Shown here in pieces: positions 11,281 through 21,833 of a stretch of DNA of 64,000 nucleotides. Source of the DNA: Phlegmacium glaucopus (lineage: Eukaryota > Basidiomycota > Agaricomycetes > Agaricales > Cortinariaceae). Both the position numbers and the translations under genes were made by a program. The stretch covers positions 2,050,570 to 2,114,569 of the forward strand of contig MU130378.1 in assembly GCA_015039465.1 (NCBI GenBank), written 5' to 3'. Every line of letters begins with the position of its first letter. The stretch's first letter is position 1. Under the pieces are notes generated by a model. The model was not told the DNA's origin. It made no database searches and was given only the letters and a program-made list of their open reading frames with translations.

Positions 11281-13510
11281 CTAGTCATCTTCCCAGACCT
11301 TACTTTCCCGGGAAAGTGCATACTCACGTTTCGACACTTTCCTCTTTTCCTTAATTGTGTCAATTACAGCCTGGTAGCTCAAACTTTCCCGATGTTTGTG
11401 AGAATCACGTCTTTTGCCAATGTCTCCGCCCGAGGAGGGTTTCTTTGAATTTACTGGCACGAAACGTTCAAGCGCACGGTTTTTAGGCGGATGGGGGAAA
11501 ATATCTCCCCAGCTTGATTTCCTGGCATCATAAAAAGGTTGTTTTCCTTGAGACTTTGGTATAGTTAGTCGCATTATTTTGCCTGGTATTCCTGTAAGCT
11601 GAAGTATAAGGATGTGGGGACAAGACACACCATCAACAGTGCATGCATCTAAGATTGCGTGTCCACTTTTCTTCAATGGGGGGAAAATAAGCCTTGGCCA
11701 TTGATACGCTTCCGATCGAAGCCCCGCCTGTATTTCAGAGGGAGACAACCCATGATCAGGATCAAGAGGTGGCTGGGGAATTTCTATCTCGGAGGGTAGA
11801 GTGCTTCCGCTGCCTTCAACATGAACTTCTAACTCTTTGATGGGAATTTTTGAAAGCCTTTCAGCGGCTAACGCTCTTTTGCCAATTTCACCTATCCTTC
11901 CTATTTTGGTATCCACACGGTCCGGACGTGCACCTCGCTGGATTACAACATAAGAGTATTGTATGTCTTCATGTCCGATGCCAGAACGTTTAGTAAGACG
12001 GACAAATGAAGGACGTTGAATGCGTTGAGAGAAACCACAAATGAGGGAGATGCCTCCCGCATGAAGTAAAGGGCATGCATGATCATGAGGACACTGAAAA
12101 TTAGATGTGAGGATAGTATGAGATCGTTGTAAATCAAGGCTCAATACTCACAGGCGCGAGAACATGACAACCACGGATCGGCCAATTAACAGCCTCGGGA
12201 TCTTCAAGTTCTTTTTTACCCATTTCCAACATGTATTGTCGTGCATGGGCAATGGCTTCAAAGCCATCTTTTGTGTTATGGTCGATGAGAATCTTGCATT
12301 CCAGTTTTAGTTCCAGTCAAGACCAGAAAGTTTTCCTTTCACTTACTATGGTAAGTGCACCACTATCCCACATCTCCTTGACTAAATTTTTCTGGGCAAC
12401 GTGGCTGGACAGCGAAGTGAGCATGAAAGCAGATAATGCAATTGTGTCATGGCCTTCTTCTCGTTGAATGACGTCTTCCTGTTTAAAAGTTTTTTTCCAT
12501 TGAACATTGAGGTCACCGATCGGCGTACCTGAAGCCAATCAGGCAAATTATCACGAAAAATGGGAATGGACTAACTCGCGACAAGTTTTTTCCCGATGCT
12601 CACTAACCCTTCGCGTTTGTCGACCCCCAGATAGGAGGTAATTGTCGAGTTTATTGCTGATATGACATGCTCGTCATCTATCTGGTTTGTAGGCGCCTTT
12701 TGAAATGAGTGTAAAGATGCCCTGAAAGATCGTTAATCCGAGAATGTTATAACGACTCAATCAACGAACCATAACCCACTGCCAGTTCCAGAGCCCCAGT
12801 CGATGATACGTTTCATTTCCCAGTCAGGTGCCAATCTACCCTTCACCTGATGGAGGACAGACATTATGGCGGAATAATGGGCCGGAAGGGCAATGGAAGC
12901 AAAGGCAGTTCCATCCCTTGAACTGTGACGGAAAGCCTGAATTTTAGAACGGTAGTTCTGTTCATATTTGGTGTCCCAAACAGATTCTTCTGTATCCTCT
13001 GTGTTAGATTGAAACAGCCGTTTGGCATCACTGCGAATTTGTGATTTATTTCCGTCTATTGAGAACCAGAGTGATCAATGATAAACGCTGTTCCCACTCA
13101 GGACGCGTACCAGCAATAAGGAGGTTAATAGCTGATTGTAATTCCAAGGGAAGAATAACCATGCCAATCCGTTGCGAACCAAACAACGCTGCGGGTGACT
13201 TTCGTTCTTCTACCTGTTCTGACTCTATTTTATTTTCAAAGGAATCCAGGGGTGCCCAATCATCCATCGAAAATTCATGGTGTGCGGGCGAAATGCCATC
13301 AAGGACTTCCAGTTCACGCATAGCTATTGGTGGGGGAGTTTCGACTTTCGCCTGCTTTAAGGATATGTCTACATCCTTAAGCAAAGCCTGCAGGCTTGGA
13401 TCAAGGTTTAATGGAGGACGCAACGAATTCTTGGAAGCAGACGAACTGAAAGCAGGATATTGGAGAAGCTTTTGAGAACGAGCTGGTAACCTGGACGCCA
13501 ACTTCAGCAT
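11281..13510 (-). CDS. RSM22: Mitochondrial ribosome assembly factor Rsm22/METTL17 (methyltransferase-like, Fe-S)
   Basis: Rsm22/METTL17 binds the small mitoribosomal subunit and promotes its assembly. Seen: the first exon (13510 to about 13046) starts MLKLASRLPARSQKLLQYP, a good mitochondrial presequence. Next comes LPLELQSAINLLIAGTRPEW, then the SAM-binding motif I, RIIDWGSGTGSGLW, near 12800. The cysteine cluster reads RGCHVLAP then CPHDHACPLL across an intron at about 12153-12096; this is the known Fe-S ligand region of the family. The C-terminus is rich in Lys/Arg and ends KVWEDD at 11281. About five exons. Neighbours mL40 and uL1m are also mitoribosomal. Whether it still methylates rRNA is unclear; METTL17 is thought to act mainly as an assembly chaperone. 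Confidence 0.9.
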
Positions 13511-13603
13511 TGGGCAGCTATTTTGGAAGTTGAAAGCTGCTAGTCTTCAAACCTAGCACAACATTATGTAATCACCCAGGTTTTCCTTCCTCAGTTGTGG
13601 TAA
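13511..13603. promoter_or_regulatory. Bidirectional promoter between RSM22 and SAD1
   Basis: These 93 bp between two divergent ATGs must contain both promoters and both leaders. No TATA box was recognised. Confidence 0.45.
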
Positions 13604-15533
13604 ATGACTGAGAGCTCCATAAAACGACAAGATAACTCTCCAAATCAAATCGATGGAGATTTTGGAAGGCCCACTAAGAGGCTGAGGATGAGTGTGGAAC
13701 CATCCGAGGAGATATCAACCCTTAAAGCCCAGGATAGTGTGGATTTGTTACTAGATGATTCCGACACAGATGAAGCAGAGTTTCAACCAATTGAAGTAAC
13801 ACGCGCATCCGACTTGTATCTGGACACGGTTTGTCTTGTTATATGTATCGTTTCAAACCTTTTATTCACTCGTTCAAAGATTAATAGGGCAATCCTTGAC
13901 TTTGATTTTGAAAAGGTTTGCTCCGTGTCACTTTCGAACATCAACATCTATGGCTGCTTAGTCTGTGGAAAATACTTTCAAGGAAGAGGGCGCAACTCCT
14001 ACGCCTACTCCCACTCCATTCATGATGACCATCACGTCTTTATAAATCTAGAAACTACCAAGGTAAACCCTTGATGTTTTGCTTTTGTGCTGTTAATTTT
14101 AATGCCCATATAGGTTTACATCCTCCCTGATGGTTATCCTGTCTCTGATCCGTCCTTAGAGGATATATCCTATGTCTTGGCGCCCTCCTTCACTCCAACT
14201 TCCATTGCCAATTTGTCTTCTTCATCTCATCTGTCTAGACCCTCCTATGATCTCAATCACAAACCATACCTATCAGGCTACGTTGGGCTAAACAATATCA
14301 AAAGAAATGACCATATGAATGTGATAATTCACTCACTACTACACATACCACCTCTACGGGATCATCTACTACTTTCGAATTTTCGTGGAAAGGAACCTGA
14401 ACTTTTGAAACGGTTTGCTGGATTGGCCAAAAAGATTTGGAATCCTCGTCTGTTCAAAAGTCAAGTTAGTCCACACGAATTCCTTCAGGAAGTAAATAGG
14501 GCGAGTGCAGGAAAATTCCGCCTGGAACAGCAGGGTGACCCGGTTGAGTTTTTGGGTTGGCTGCTTAATCGCCTCCATAAGGATTTCGGGGGCTCAAAGA
14601 AGAAAGACTCCAGTGCGCGTACTCTCTCTCTGTGTATTGATGGCGCTCATAGATTTAAGTCAGGTATCATCTTTAAGACATTCCAAGGCGAACTTAGAGT
14701 TGAAACCCAACAAGTTGTCGTCCGAACAGATTCTGGAGAGAAAGTGAAACCCCATTTTGATATTGACCGGGGTAATACTGATACAATCTATTTTCCCTGT
14801 ATGTTCTGACGTTTGAAATAGAGCTCAAGACTTCCACGTCGCCGTATTTATTCCTCGCACTGGATCTTCCTCCTCCCCCTTTATTCCAGGATGCTGTCGA
14901 GAAGAACATTATTCCTCAAGTCAGCATACACTCGGTTTTGGCGAAGTATGATGGGAAAACGTCTCAGGTACGCTGGACGTTACAGGAGACATAAATCTTG
15001 CTGACCCGCTCTTAAGGAATCCGCTGGGCATCTACGCCGCTATAAATGTCAACTGCTTCCGCCATATATTATTCTTCATTTCAAACGCTTTACCAAGAAT
15101 GCCTTTGTAGAAGAAAAGAACCCAACAATTGTTACTTTCCCATTGCGTGGTTTAGACTTCAAAGATTGTACGCAAATACTTGTCAATCTACATTAATCTT
15201 CTCACTGTCTCTTTTTTTATAGATGTTGATGTGCCTCCTAACAACATATCGACGCTATACGATCTGATCGCTAACGTCACTCATGAGTCTGTGGCTGGCA
15301 CGACACGGGATAAAGAAAACACGATCTGGAAGGCTCATATCCGAGCAGCAGGCGGCGGTGGCGATAATGAAAAATGGTTCATGATTCAAGATTTGATTGT
15401 GGAAGAAACCAGAAAAGAAATGATTTTCTTAGGAGAGACAATCTTACAAGTGCTCCCTTATCTCATTCAACCTTCCCAAAAAATGTTAATGTTGCTTCAA
15501 TAGATCTGGGAATGTCGAACCGATCGACGATGA
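13604..15533 (+). CDS. SAD1: U4/U6.U5 tri-snRNP protein Sad1/USP39 (inactive ubiquitin protease fold)
   Basis: USP39/Sad1 is needed for pre-mRNA splicing and tri-snRNP stability; it has a ZnF-UBP domain and a USP-like domain without protease activity. Seen: nuclear-type acidic/basic N-terminus, then a ZnF-UBP with YGCLVCGKYFQGRGRNSYAY and HHVFINLETTKVY. The USP-like domain opens GLNNIKRNDHMN, where active proteases have GLxNxGNTCYMN: the catalytic Cys is replaced by Asp, as in known USP39. Later HIR and EKWFMIQDLIVEE match the family's C-terminal box. The last intron (about 15450-15503, donor GTGCTC) joins ILQ to IWECRTDRR and TGA at 15531-15533, which parallels the family ending. The gene has at least five introns. 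The name is secure. Confidence 0.93.
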
Positions 15534-16294
15534 TGAAGAAGAAGATGGAAGATAACGGAGAAATCCCTTAAACCCGTTGCCAAAAAGTCGAGCAGACACA
15601 TGACACACCGCTCGAAAGGAAAACATCCCGCAGATCCCGTATTACTTTGTTTCCTTGCTATTGGTAAAGGGTTGACTTTCTGGGCCGTCAGAAGTCGCGA
15701 TGTTTTGGGCGGGAACAACGTTCCTATATAATCATACATTAAGATAAGACAGTATGTTAGTTTTCAACATATGACAGCAGATACTTGAGCACAGACAGAT
15801 CGTGTGTTCCATTTACAAACATCGGCTTGAAGATGTAAATTCCTGAGAGGACACCTTAAAAAAGAGTCTTTGAATAGGAGCTATGGACCTGGAAGAGTTG
15901 GTAGTCAAAGGCTTTACCTGTCGTCGTGGCTAAAATAAATGGCATTGCTCTTCGCATTGCTGACATGGCTGAATTCTGAGAGTGGCAGATACAATATCGA
16001 AGTTGACGTTCAAAAAAGAAGTTTTGTCTATTGGGAACACCTAGAATCAACCTAGAGTCAAAGTCTGCCTCGCACACGACCGTGACCGCTGTTGTCGAGT
16101 TATTTGTCCAGCTTTGGCTGCTCTGCCCCGAATATTTCCGACTCATAAAAAAAACACAGCTATACACTATAGAACTACATTCTCGTCCATACGAGGAAGT
16201 GCGACAGACAGTCTGCAATCGGGGTAATGATCAAGTACCCTTTATAGCCTTGCGCGATCTGCTCAATTTGTTGTATGATGATAATGATACAAAT
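15534..16294. other. Intergenic stretch with a possible stray coding segment
   Basis: No complete gene is recognisable. On the minus strand 15855-15757 reads a 32-residue open stretch ending in TAA (GVLSGIYIFKPMFV...), and 16218-15856 is open for 120 codons, but I found no splice model that joins them nor a family match. It may be the end of an unrecognised or decayed gene. Confidence 0.3.
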
Positions 16295-16664
16295 TTAGCT
16301 TACGCTCAAGGCTTGCCCAGCCGCAGCTTGCTTTGCTGCCTGTTTCGTAGCCCCTTCGCCAGTCCCTTTGACGACTCCCTTGACTAGACAATATTATGCA
16401 TAATTTCATCAGGAAAATGTTGATTTATCTCACCTTTGCATTGTACAGTCCAAACAATATTACTGCTGTGACCTGTAGATGATTCTACCCAAGTCAGTGA
16501 GTGCGATTCTTGTTTCTCTTGAAGATCTGCAATATGTTTGAACGCCAAGTCAAACATGTAGGTCAATAACTTACAGTTATGGAGAGATGTAACGTTGTCT
16601 GAAAAGATTAATCAGCATGGGTAGTTAGTTCCCTATCGCAAAGTAAGGAAGACATACTAGACAT
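16295..16664 (-). CDS. Small double-stranded-RNA-binding-domain protein, copy 1 (70 aa, four exons)
   Basis: Traced by hand because every exon is short: 16664-16658, 16598-16575, 16526-16434, 16383-16295 (213 nt including TAA). All three introns are GT-AG and sit in phase 1. The 70-residue product is almost only one dsRBD: helix 1 VTSLHNYLQEK, strand 1 with SLTWVES, strand 2-3 NIVWTVQCK, then the lysine loop and helix 2 GTGEGATKQAAKQAAAGQAL. These are the expected G-x-G-x-x-x-K-x-A-A-K-x-A-A features of the fold. The family binds dsRNA through this helix; the cellular role here is unknown. A related gene with the same exon plan lies 960 bp upstream on the same strand. Single-domain dsRBD proteins are seen in other agaricomycetes, from memory. 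Not confused with Dicer or Staufen because no other domain is present. Confidence 0.8.
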
Positions 16665-17624
16665 AGTTGTTAGTGGAAACAAGCTGGGGAGAGATTTTAA
16701 TGCCCATTGCACCTTTTTGTAACCCCATATCATCCAGGGTATTGACTCTATCGGCTTGGCCATGGCGACATTGTGCTAGTGGTATATTTTTGAACACGAT
16801 GATCGCTTGACGTATGTTGATTATCTGCTCCTAGAACAATCGTCAGAGAGAGCACCATATGACCTTTGGGTTAAACCGTTTGTCCCGGATACACAGAGGC
16901 AGAAGGCACATCGAAGACTTAGGTGCCATGGACCTTAGCCTTAGACCTTAGACCTAATTTAACAATGGCTAGATAACAAGTTTATCGCTGTCCAGAGTTC
17001 GGTAAGATGATACATTGTCAGAATTCCGAATATAGGAGGCCTGTTTGCATTAGAAAGCCGGGTTCCGACCCTCAGAATGCGAGTTAGTGAAATCGTTTGG
17101 TGGAGTCCCTTTTACCATGGTGGTACAGATGTCACGAGACAGAATCTATGCTTCTGGTGGTTGAAAACATAATTGGTGGAAGTACCGGTAGTATTGGAAA
17201 CACAACAAGGGTAGGTGTAGATATCAAAGTTTGGGCGTCAAGAGTGGAGTAGTACCGTGACGTGATGCATATTTACGTGATGCGTATTTTTGTAAAGCAA
17301 AAGGAATTATCGAGAATCCATCAGATTAAGATATATTGGGAGAGATAGAGTGAAATGGAAAGATGCTGATTAGGTGGTAATCGGGTGCCGAGTGGAGCCA
17401 AAGAACTCAAAACAACAAACCGTTTGTGTTCCGTTTCTACACCGGAGAGATATTATCATCGTGGTGGAAATAAGCTTAGATTGGAAACGCACTTCCGCGA
17501 TTGGTGATATCCTTTTCTTCTCCGACGCGTTGGATTGTCGTTATGATACTTGAATTTCGCAAACTAAGCTTTTTTTAAGTATCAGACGGCATGGGAAAGA
17601 GTAGGGTAAGATTGACAAGTAGCT
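16665..17624. other. Spacer between the two dsRBD genes
   Basis: About 960 bp without a recognisable coding exon on either strand. It must hold the promoter of dsRBD copy 1. A short imperfect repeat of ACCTTAG (16920-16965) is the only local pattern noted. Confidence 0.4.
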
Positions 17625-18014
17625 TCAGGCATTTAGGGCATTCCACGCTTGATCGGCAGCGAGATCCTTTGCAATATGCTTATGAGTCGATGTACCTTCA
17701 CCACGCACTTCGCCGTTAACTTCGGGTCATCAAAGTCGTCGAAATTTTAGAAAAAGACGGGAGATAGAAGAGAGATACCATACTTTTGCAAACGATCTTC
17801 CAGGTTTTAGCGTGGCTTGGGCCAGTCCAGGATTCTAACCAGCTGAGAGACGTGAGTTGTCTTTTTCCTTGAAGATCTGTAACATGTTAACTAAATATCA
17901 GCGGAAAGGGTGGTGAGTTCGACTTGCATGCATTCAGTCTGGAAGTGCCTGCAATCATTCGTCAACTAAAGGAACAGTGTGAGGAGAGTGCTAGGTACCT
18001 TTCTGAGTCGACAT
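17625..18014 (-). CDS. Small double-stranded-RNA-binding-domain protein, copy 2 (74 aa, four exons)
   Basis: Exons 18014-17999, 17948-17928, 17876-17784 and 17719-17625 give 225 nt including TGA. As in copy 1 all introns are phase 1 and exon 3 is exactly 93 nt. Intron 2 has a GC donor (GCAAGT) in place of GT, a known minor class. The product has the same layout: SRLNAYLQGKRQ, SLSWLES, AKTWKIVCK, then NGEVRGEGTSTHKHIAKDLA and a closing ADQAWNALNA. Key lysine and alanine positions of helix 2 are kept. Divergence between the two proteins is large, so the duplication is old, and both reading frames remain intact, which argues for function. Start ATG chosen because it alone gives the phase-1 first exon seen in copy 1. 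Confidence 0.78.
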
Positions 18015-20023
18015 CGTAGCGTTTGGTAGAGTCCATCTTGAAACTTGCACCAGTTTTATAGACCGCTCCTCAAGGTTGACCATCAATTTTGGCAATGCAC
18101 CATCATACACTTCCATGAATTAATTACGAAGGTAATTCATTATACTTTCGGACTGCCAATACACGGTGAGAAATTTGAACCTTTCCAAGGAGGACTTGAG
18201 ATGTGCCGAGCCCAAGAAGTTGCAGTCAATCCGCAGGATGAACCATGTTAGATGTTTCACGGGAAGGATCCGGATACGACACAAGGTTGGTGACTCTAAG
18301 TCAAAGCTTTTTCTTCTTAGGGATCTCCATCATGCGCAAATTATTTGTGCCTTCGATTTAGCGCACAAGAAATTGCGAAAGTCTAAGGGAAAGGTGCTCG
18401 AGAGAAATTAAGTTTAAGTGATTCGTAGCAGCTGCGGCCTTGGGCACCGGTGCATGAAGAATGCGAAAAACTCCTTTACCTGCCTTCAGTGACCACGAGG
18501 GATCCACGACGTTAACAGGCATTAACAAAACGCCGGAGTGCCCAGCAGTACTCAGCTCCACACACTCGGTGGTGATGCCCATAAAGATACAAGCTTTAGC
18601 CGAGTTTCCGAGTCGGGGTTTCTGCGATGCGGCAAGAGATGGTTTGAAGCCATAGCATATGCGAATTATCGACTTCTCGGAGAGAAAACAACAACTTTAA
18701 CTTGAACATTTGCAGGTTATTAGCCTTCGGCGCATCTGATTCAAGGTTTGAGTACTTGAGTACTAGTACTATAGCGCTATGCATAAGTTGAAGCTGGCTT
18801 TGGCGCATATCCCTTGTATAGTCGTAGAGAGTAAGATACTGGAACTTTGAAGTCCGCGGCATTGCAATTGCCAATTTGGGTTGAATCTGGGTTTTGCAAT
18901 ATATAGGAGTTGAAAGCACTTAGCTATCTTATGGCCAACGGTGGTTATCGGGCAATGATATATATATAATGATACTTTGAACCCCAAATAAAAGGTTGTG
19001 GCCGGTATGGAAAGGTATAAGTGCCAATGTCTGAGTCGGACTGATCGATAAATGTTAATTCTCATCGCACAGGCAGTGGGCTTTCTTTTACCCCAAGAAA
19101 AATAATTTGTAGCTCCTCTTTAGTTGTGGAAACTAGCTCAACGAGGAGCGATCTCAACGAGGAACATAAAAATAATCGTTCAGATTTCGGGAGTGAGAAA
19201 TTCCGATTTGAGCCTATGGGTTGAAGAAATACCATTCTCCTGTAGATCAAAAATCCTGGGACTTTCAGTAGTAGGGATCTCAAAGCAGACGCACAACGGA
19301 GAAAGAAATGGCCGTAGGCTTGATTAGGTCTTCACTGCTGAAGAAAGGAAGGAATACTCGTTTGATCGAGCCTTGATTTAATCACGCTGGAAATGACTCT
19401 GAGGTTCTAACATACTTCCAAGTACATGTCAAGATATTTGGAAGTTATGATACATTACATAGACGTACCGTCCAAGTCGGGGCGTTTCTTAGAATGGACT
19501 AGTGTGTTTAGTTATGGGTCTGACAAGGAGAAGAGGCCTAGAACGATGAGCCTCTGAGAAGCGACGAATTTCCAGGCGCAGTACTACTGCGTAAGAGATA
19601 TTGAATTGCAGTCCCTTAATGGCACACTGTAGACTTTGTTGACCACTAAAGGCGACCGGTGGAGAAGGGGGTAGTTTCATAACCAGAGAAGGGGTTAATT
19701 AGGTGAATGACTGAAAGCTTGAAGAGGTGCGGCAAATTGCGGAATGACCAGACAACCGGGATCAATTGAGAGGTTTGTTCTTCTCACTCACTCACTTTTC
19801 TCCTCTCTCGTCCTCTCTCGTCGTTCCTGCACAAACTGCATTTCGAGCGCCGATTACTTGGCCCCAGGTCGTTTACAGTTCTTCTTTCCCACGGTGTCTG
19901 GGGGTACCTGGTTCAACGGTGCCTGTTATCTTGCTGTCGCCTTTCAACTCAATTTCTGATTTTCATTTTCTTCCTAGTCATCCAACATCTACTAGCCTAA
20001 AAATTTGAAATCACACCTTCACT
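18015..20023. other. Two-kilobase intergenic region upstream of the G-beta gene
   Basis: No convincing gene was found. Short open stretches exist on both strands (for example 18582-18358 minus, ending in an alanine-rich run reminiscent of a decayed dsRBD helix) but lack a family signature. Just before the G-beta gene, 19783-19835 is a pyrimidine-rich tract (repeats of CTCTCTCGTC), a common fungal promoter or leader feature. Confidence 0.4.
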
Positions 20024-21298
20024 ATGTCTCAAAACCAAGGCGATATCCAGGAGAGGATCGCTGCCGCGCGTCGAGAGGCAGAAAGTCTAAAGGAAAGAAT
20101 CAGAGCGACACGAGAATCATCTGCAGACACTAGTCGTGAGCAGTACACCCAGTATCCCCATCCAATAGGTTTCATTAATCTTGCATCTTAGTGCGTGCAA
20201 TGGCTGCAGAAGTTGATGCCTTGCCTCGAATCGTGATGCGTCCCAGGCGAGCTCTCAGGGGCCATCTTGCCAAGATTTACGCCATGCATTGGGCTGCTGA
20301 TCGTCGACATCTCGTCTCTGCCTCCCAAGATGGAAAACTCATCGTTTGGGATGCATATACCACAAACAAAGTTCATGCCATTCCCCTACGATCCAGTTGG
20401 GTAATGACCTGTGCTTACGCACCATCCGGCAACTTTGTAGCTTGCGGTGGTCTCGACAACATCTGTTCCATCTACAGCTTGAACAACAACAAAGATGGAG
20501 CCAACGCGAAAGGTGCTCGTGAATTGAGTGCGCACTCCGGTTACCTCAGCTGCTGTCGTTTCCTCAGTGATCGTCAAATTGTGACAAGTTCTGGTGACAT
20601 GACATGCATGCTATGGGACATCGAAGCTGGTGTAAGAACGATGGAATTCAGCGATCATACCGGCGATGTCATGAGGTAAAGTCATTCGTCGTAAAATGCC
20701 CTAATTTTCTTAAAACTGATCTTTCAAAATAGTTTGTCACTTGGGCCCAATCAAAATGTTTTCGTTTCTGGTGCTTGCGATGCAACTGCGAAACTTTGGG
20801 ATATTCGGACTGGTCGTGCAACACAAACGTTTACTGGTCATGAATCCGACATCAATGCTGTCTCGTATGTATCTGGCATGTGACATCCGCGTTTACTAAT
20901 CTCCCATATTATTATGACAGATTTTTCCCCAATGGCGATGCCTTTGCTACGGGATCCGACGACGCTTCTTGCCGTCTATTTGATATTCGTGCTGACCGTG
21001 AATTAAACACATTTACACATGACAACATCCTTTGTGGCATTACTTCCGTTGCATTCTCGATCTCTGGCCGAATCTTGTTTGGTGGTTATGACGATTGGAC
21101 CTGCAATGTGTGGGACACACTGAAAGGAGAGCGTGTCGGTGTTCTGACCGGACACGAGAACAGAGTCAGTTGCCTTGGCGTAAGCATCGATGGCATGGCT
21201 CTTTGTACTGGTAGCTGGGATAGCACACTCAGAGTTTGTCGATTCTCTTTTTTGGAATTCCAAGATCATACTCATCCCATTTTTAGGTCTGGGCATAA
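20024..21298 (+). CDS. Heterotrimeric G-protein beta subunit (WD40)
   Basis: The G-beta subunit pairs with G-gamma to relay pheromone and nutrient receptor signals in fungi. The product is about 348 residues, the usual length. The N-terminal helix [20 protein letters not shown] is the coiled coil that binds G-gamma. It is followed by seven WD40 blades, with clear blade ends [69 protein letters not shown] and the final [11 protein letters not shown]. Introns: after ACTAGTC (donor GTGAGC), near 20676, near 20863 and a last one whose acceptor at 21286 joins to GTC TGG GCA TAA (21296-21298). The tryptophan-alanine end is typical. Which fungal paralogue (Gpb1/Ste4 type) is meant cannot be told from sequence alone, but length and sequence fit the canonical one. 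Confidence 0.94.
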
Positions 21299-21833
21299 AG
21301 AGATGTCCACTGCACCTTCGTCTTGCATTCATCGAAGGTTATTTTTTGTGTTGCCAGCGCTTGCCATCTTATATGATCCAATCTATTACTTACCTGCGAA
21401 TGCGTTGAACATGGAAATGGACGTTCCTGCCGGTCGTTACTGGTTAACCATAGCACTTTTTATAAACTTTGATACCACCGTTTTCTGTTGTGGCTAAGTT
21501 CTGACCTATATCTTTCTATTACCCCTCCTTGCTCATACCTTCCTTGCTTTCTGCTCTGTTTCTCTCTCTGGTTCAGTATATATCGGCAAATGCATTTTTT
21601 TTTACTATTCTACACATAAATTTGAAGCAAAATAGCGAAATATAGAAATTCGACACGTCAACGGCTTCTTGGGCATGTGATCGTGCAGCCTCACACAGGG
21701 ACTCTGAGTTCAAGCTCAAGGTCAAAGTTCATATTACATACTAATTTTCCGTTTGTGCTCTTGCCAGACATCTAAGCTTTCTAAATTTACCTGGCATTTT
21801 GCTTGAAAAGTTCCAACTATCCAGGTGCTCACA

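Noticed and set aside
18358..18582. Third dsRBD copy on the minus strand
   Set aside because: Only a vague alanine-rich run near the end fits; no helix 1, no W-x-E strand and no matching exon plan could be found.
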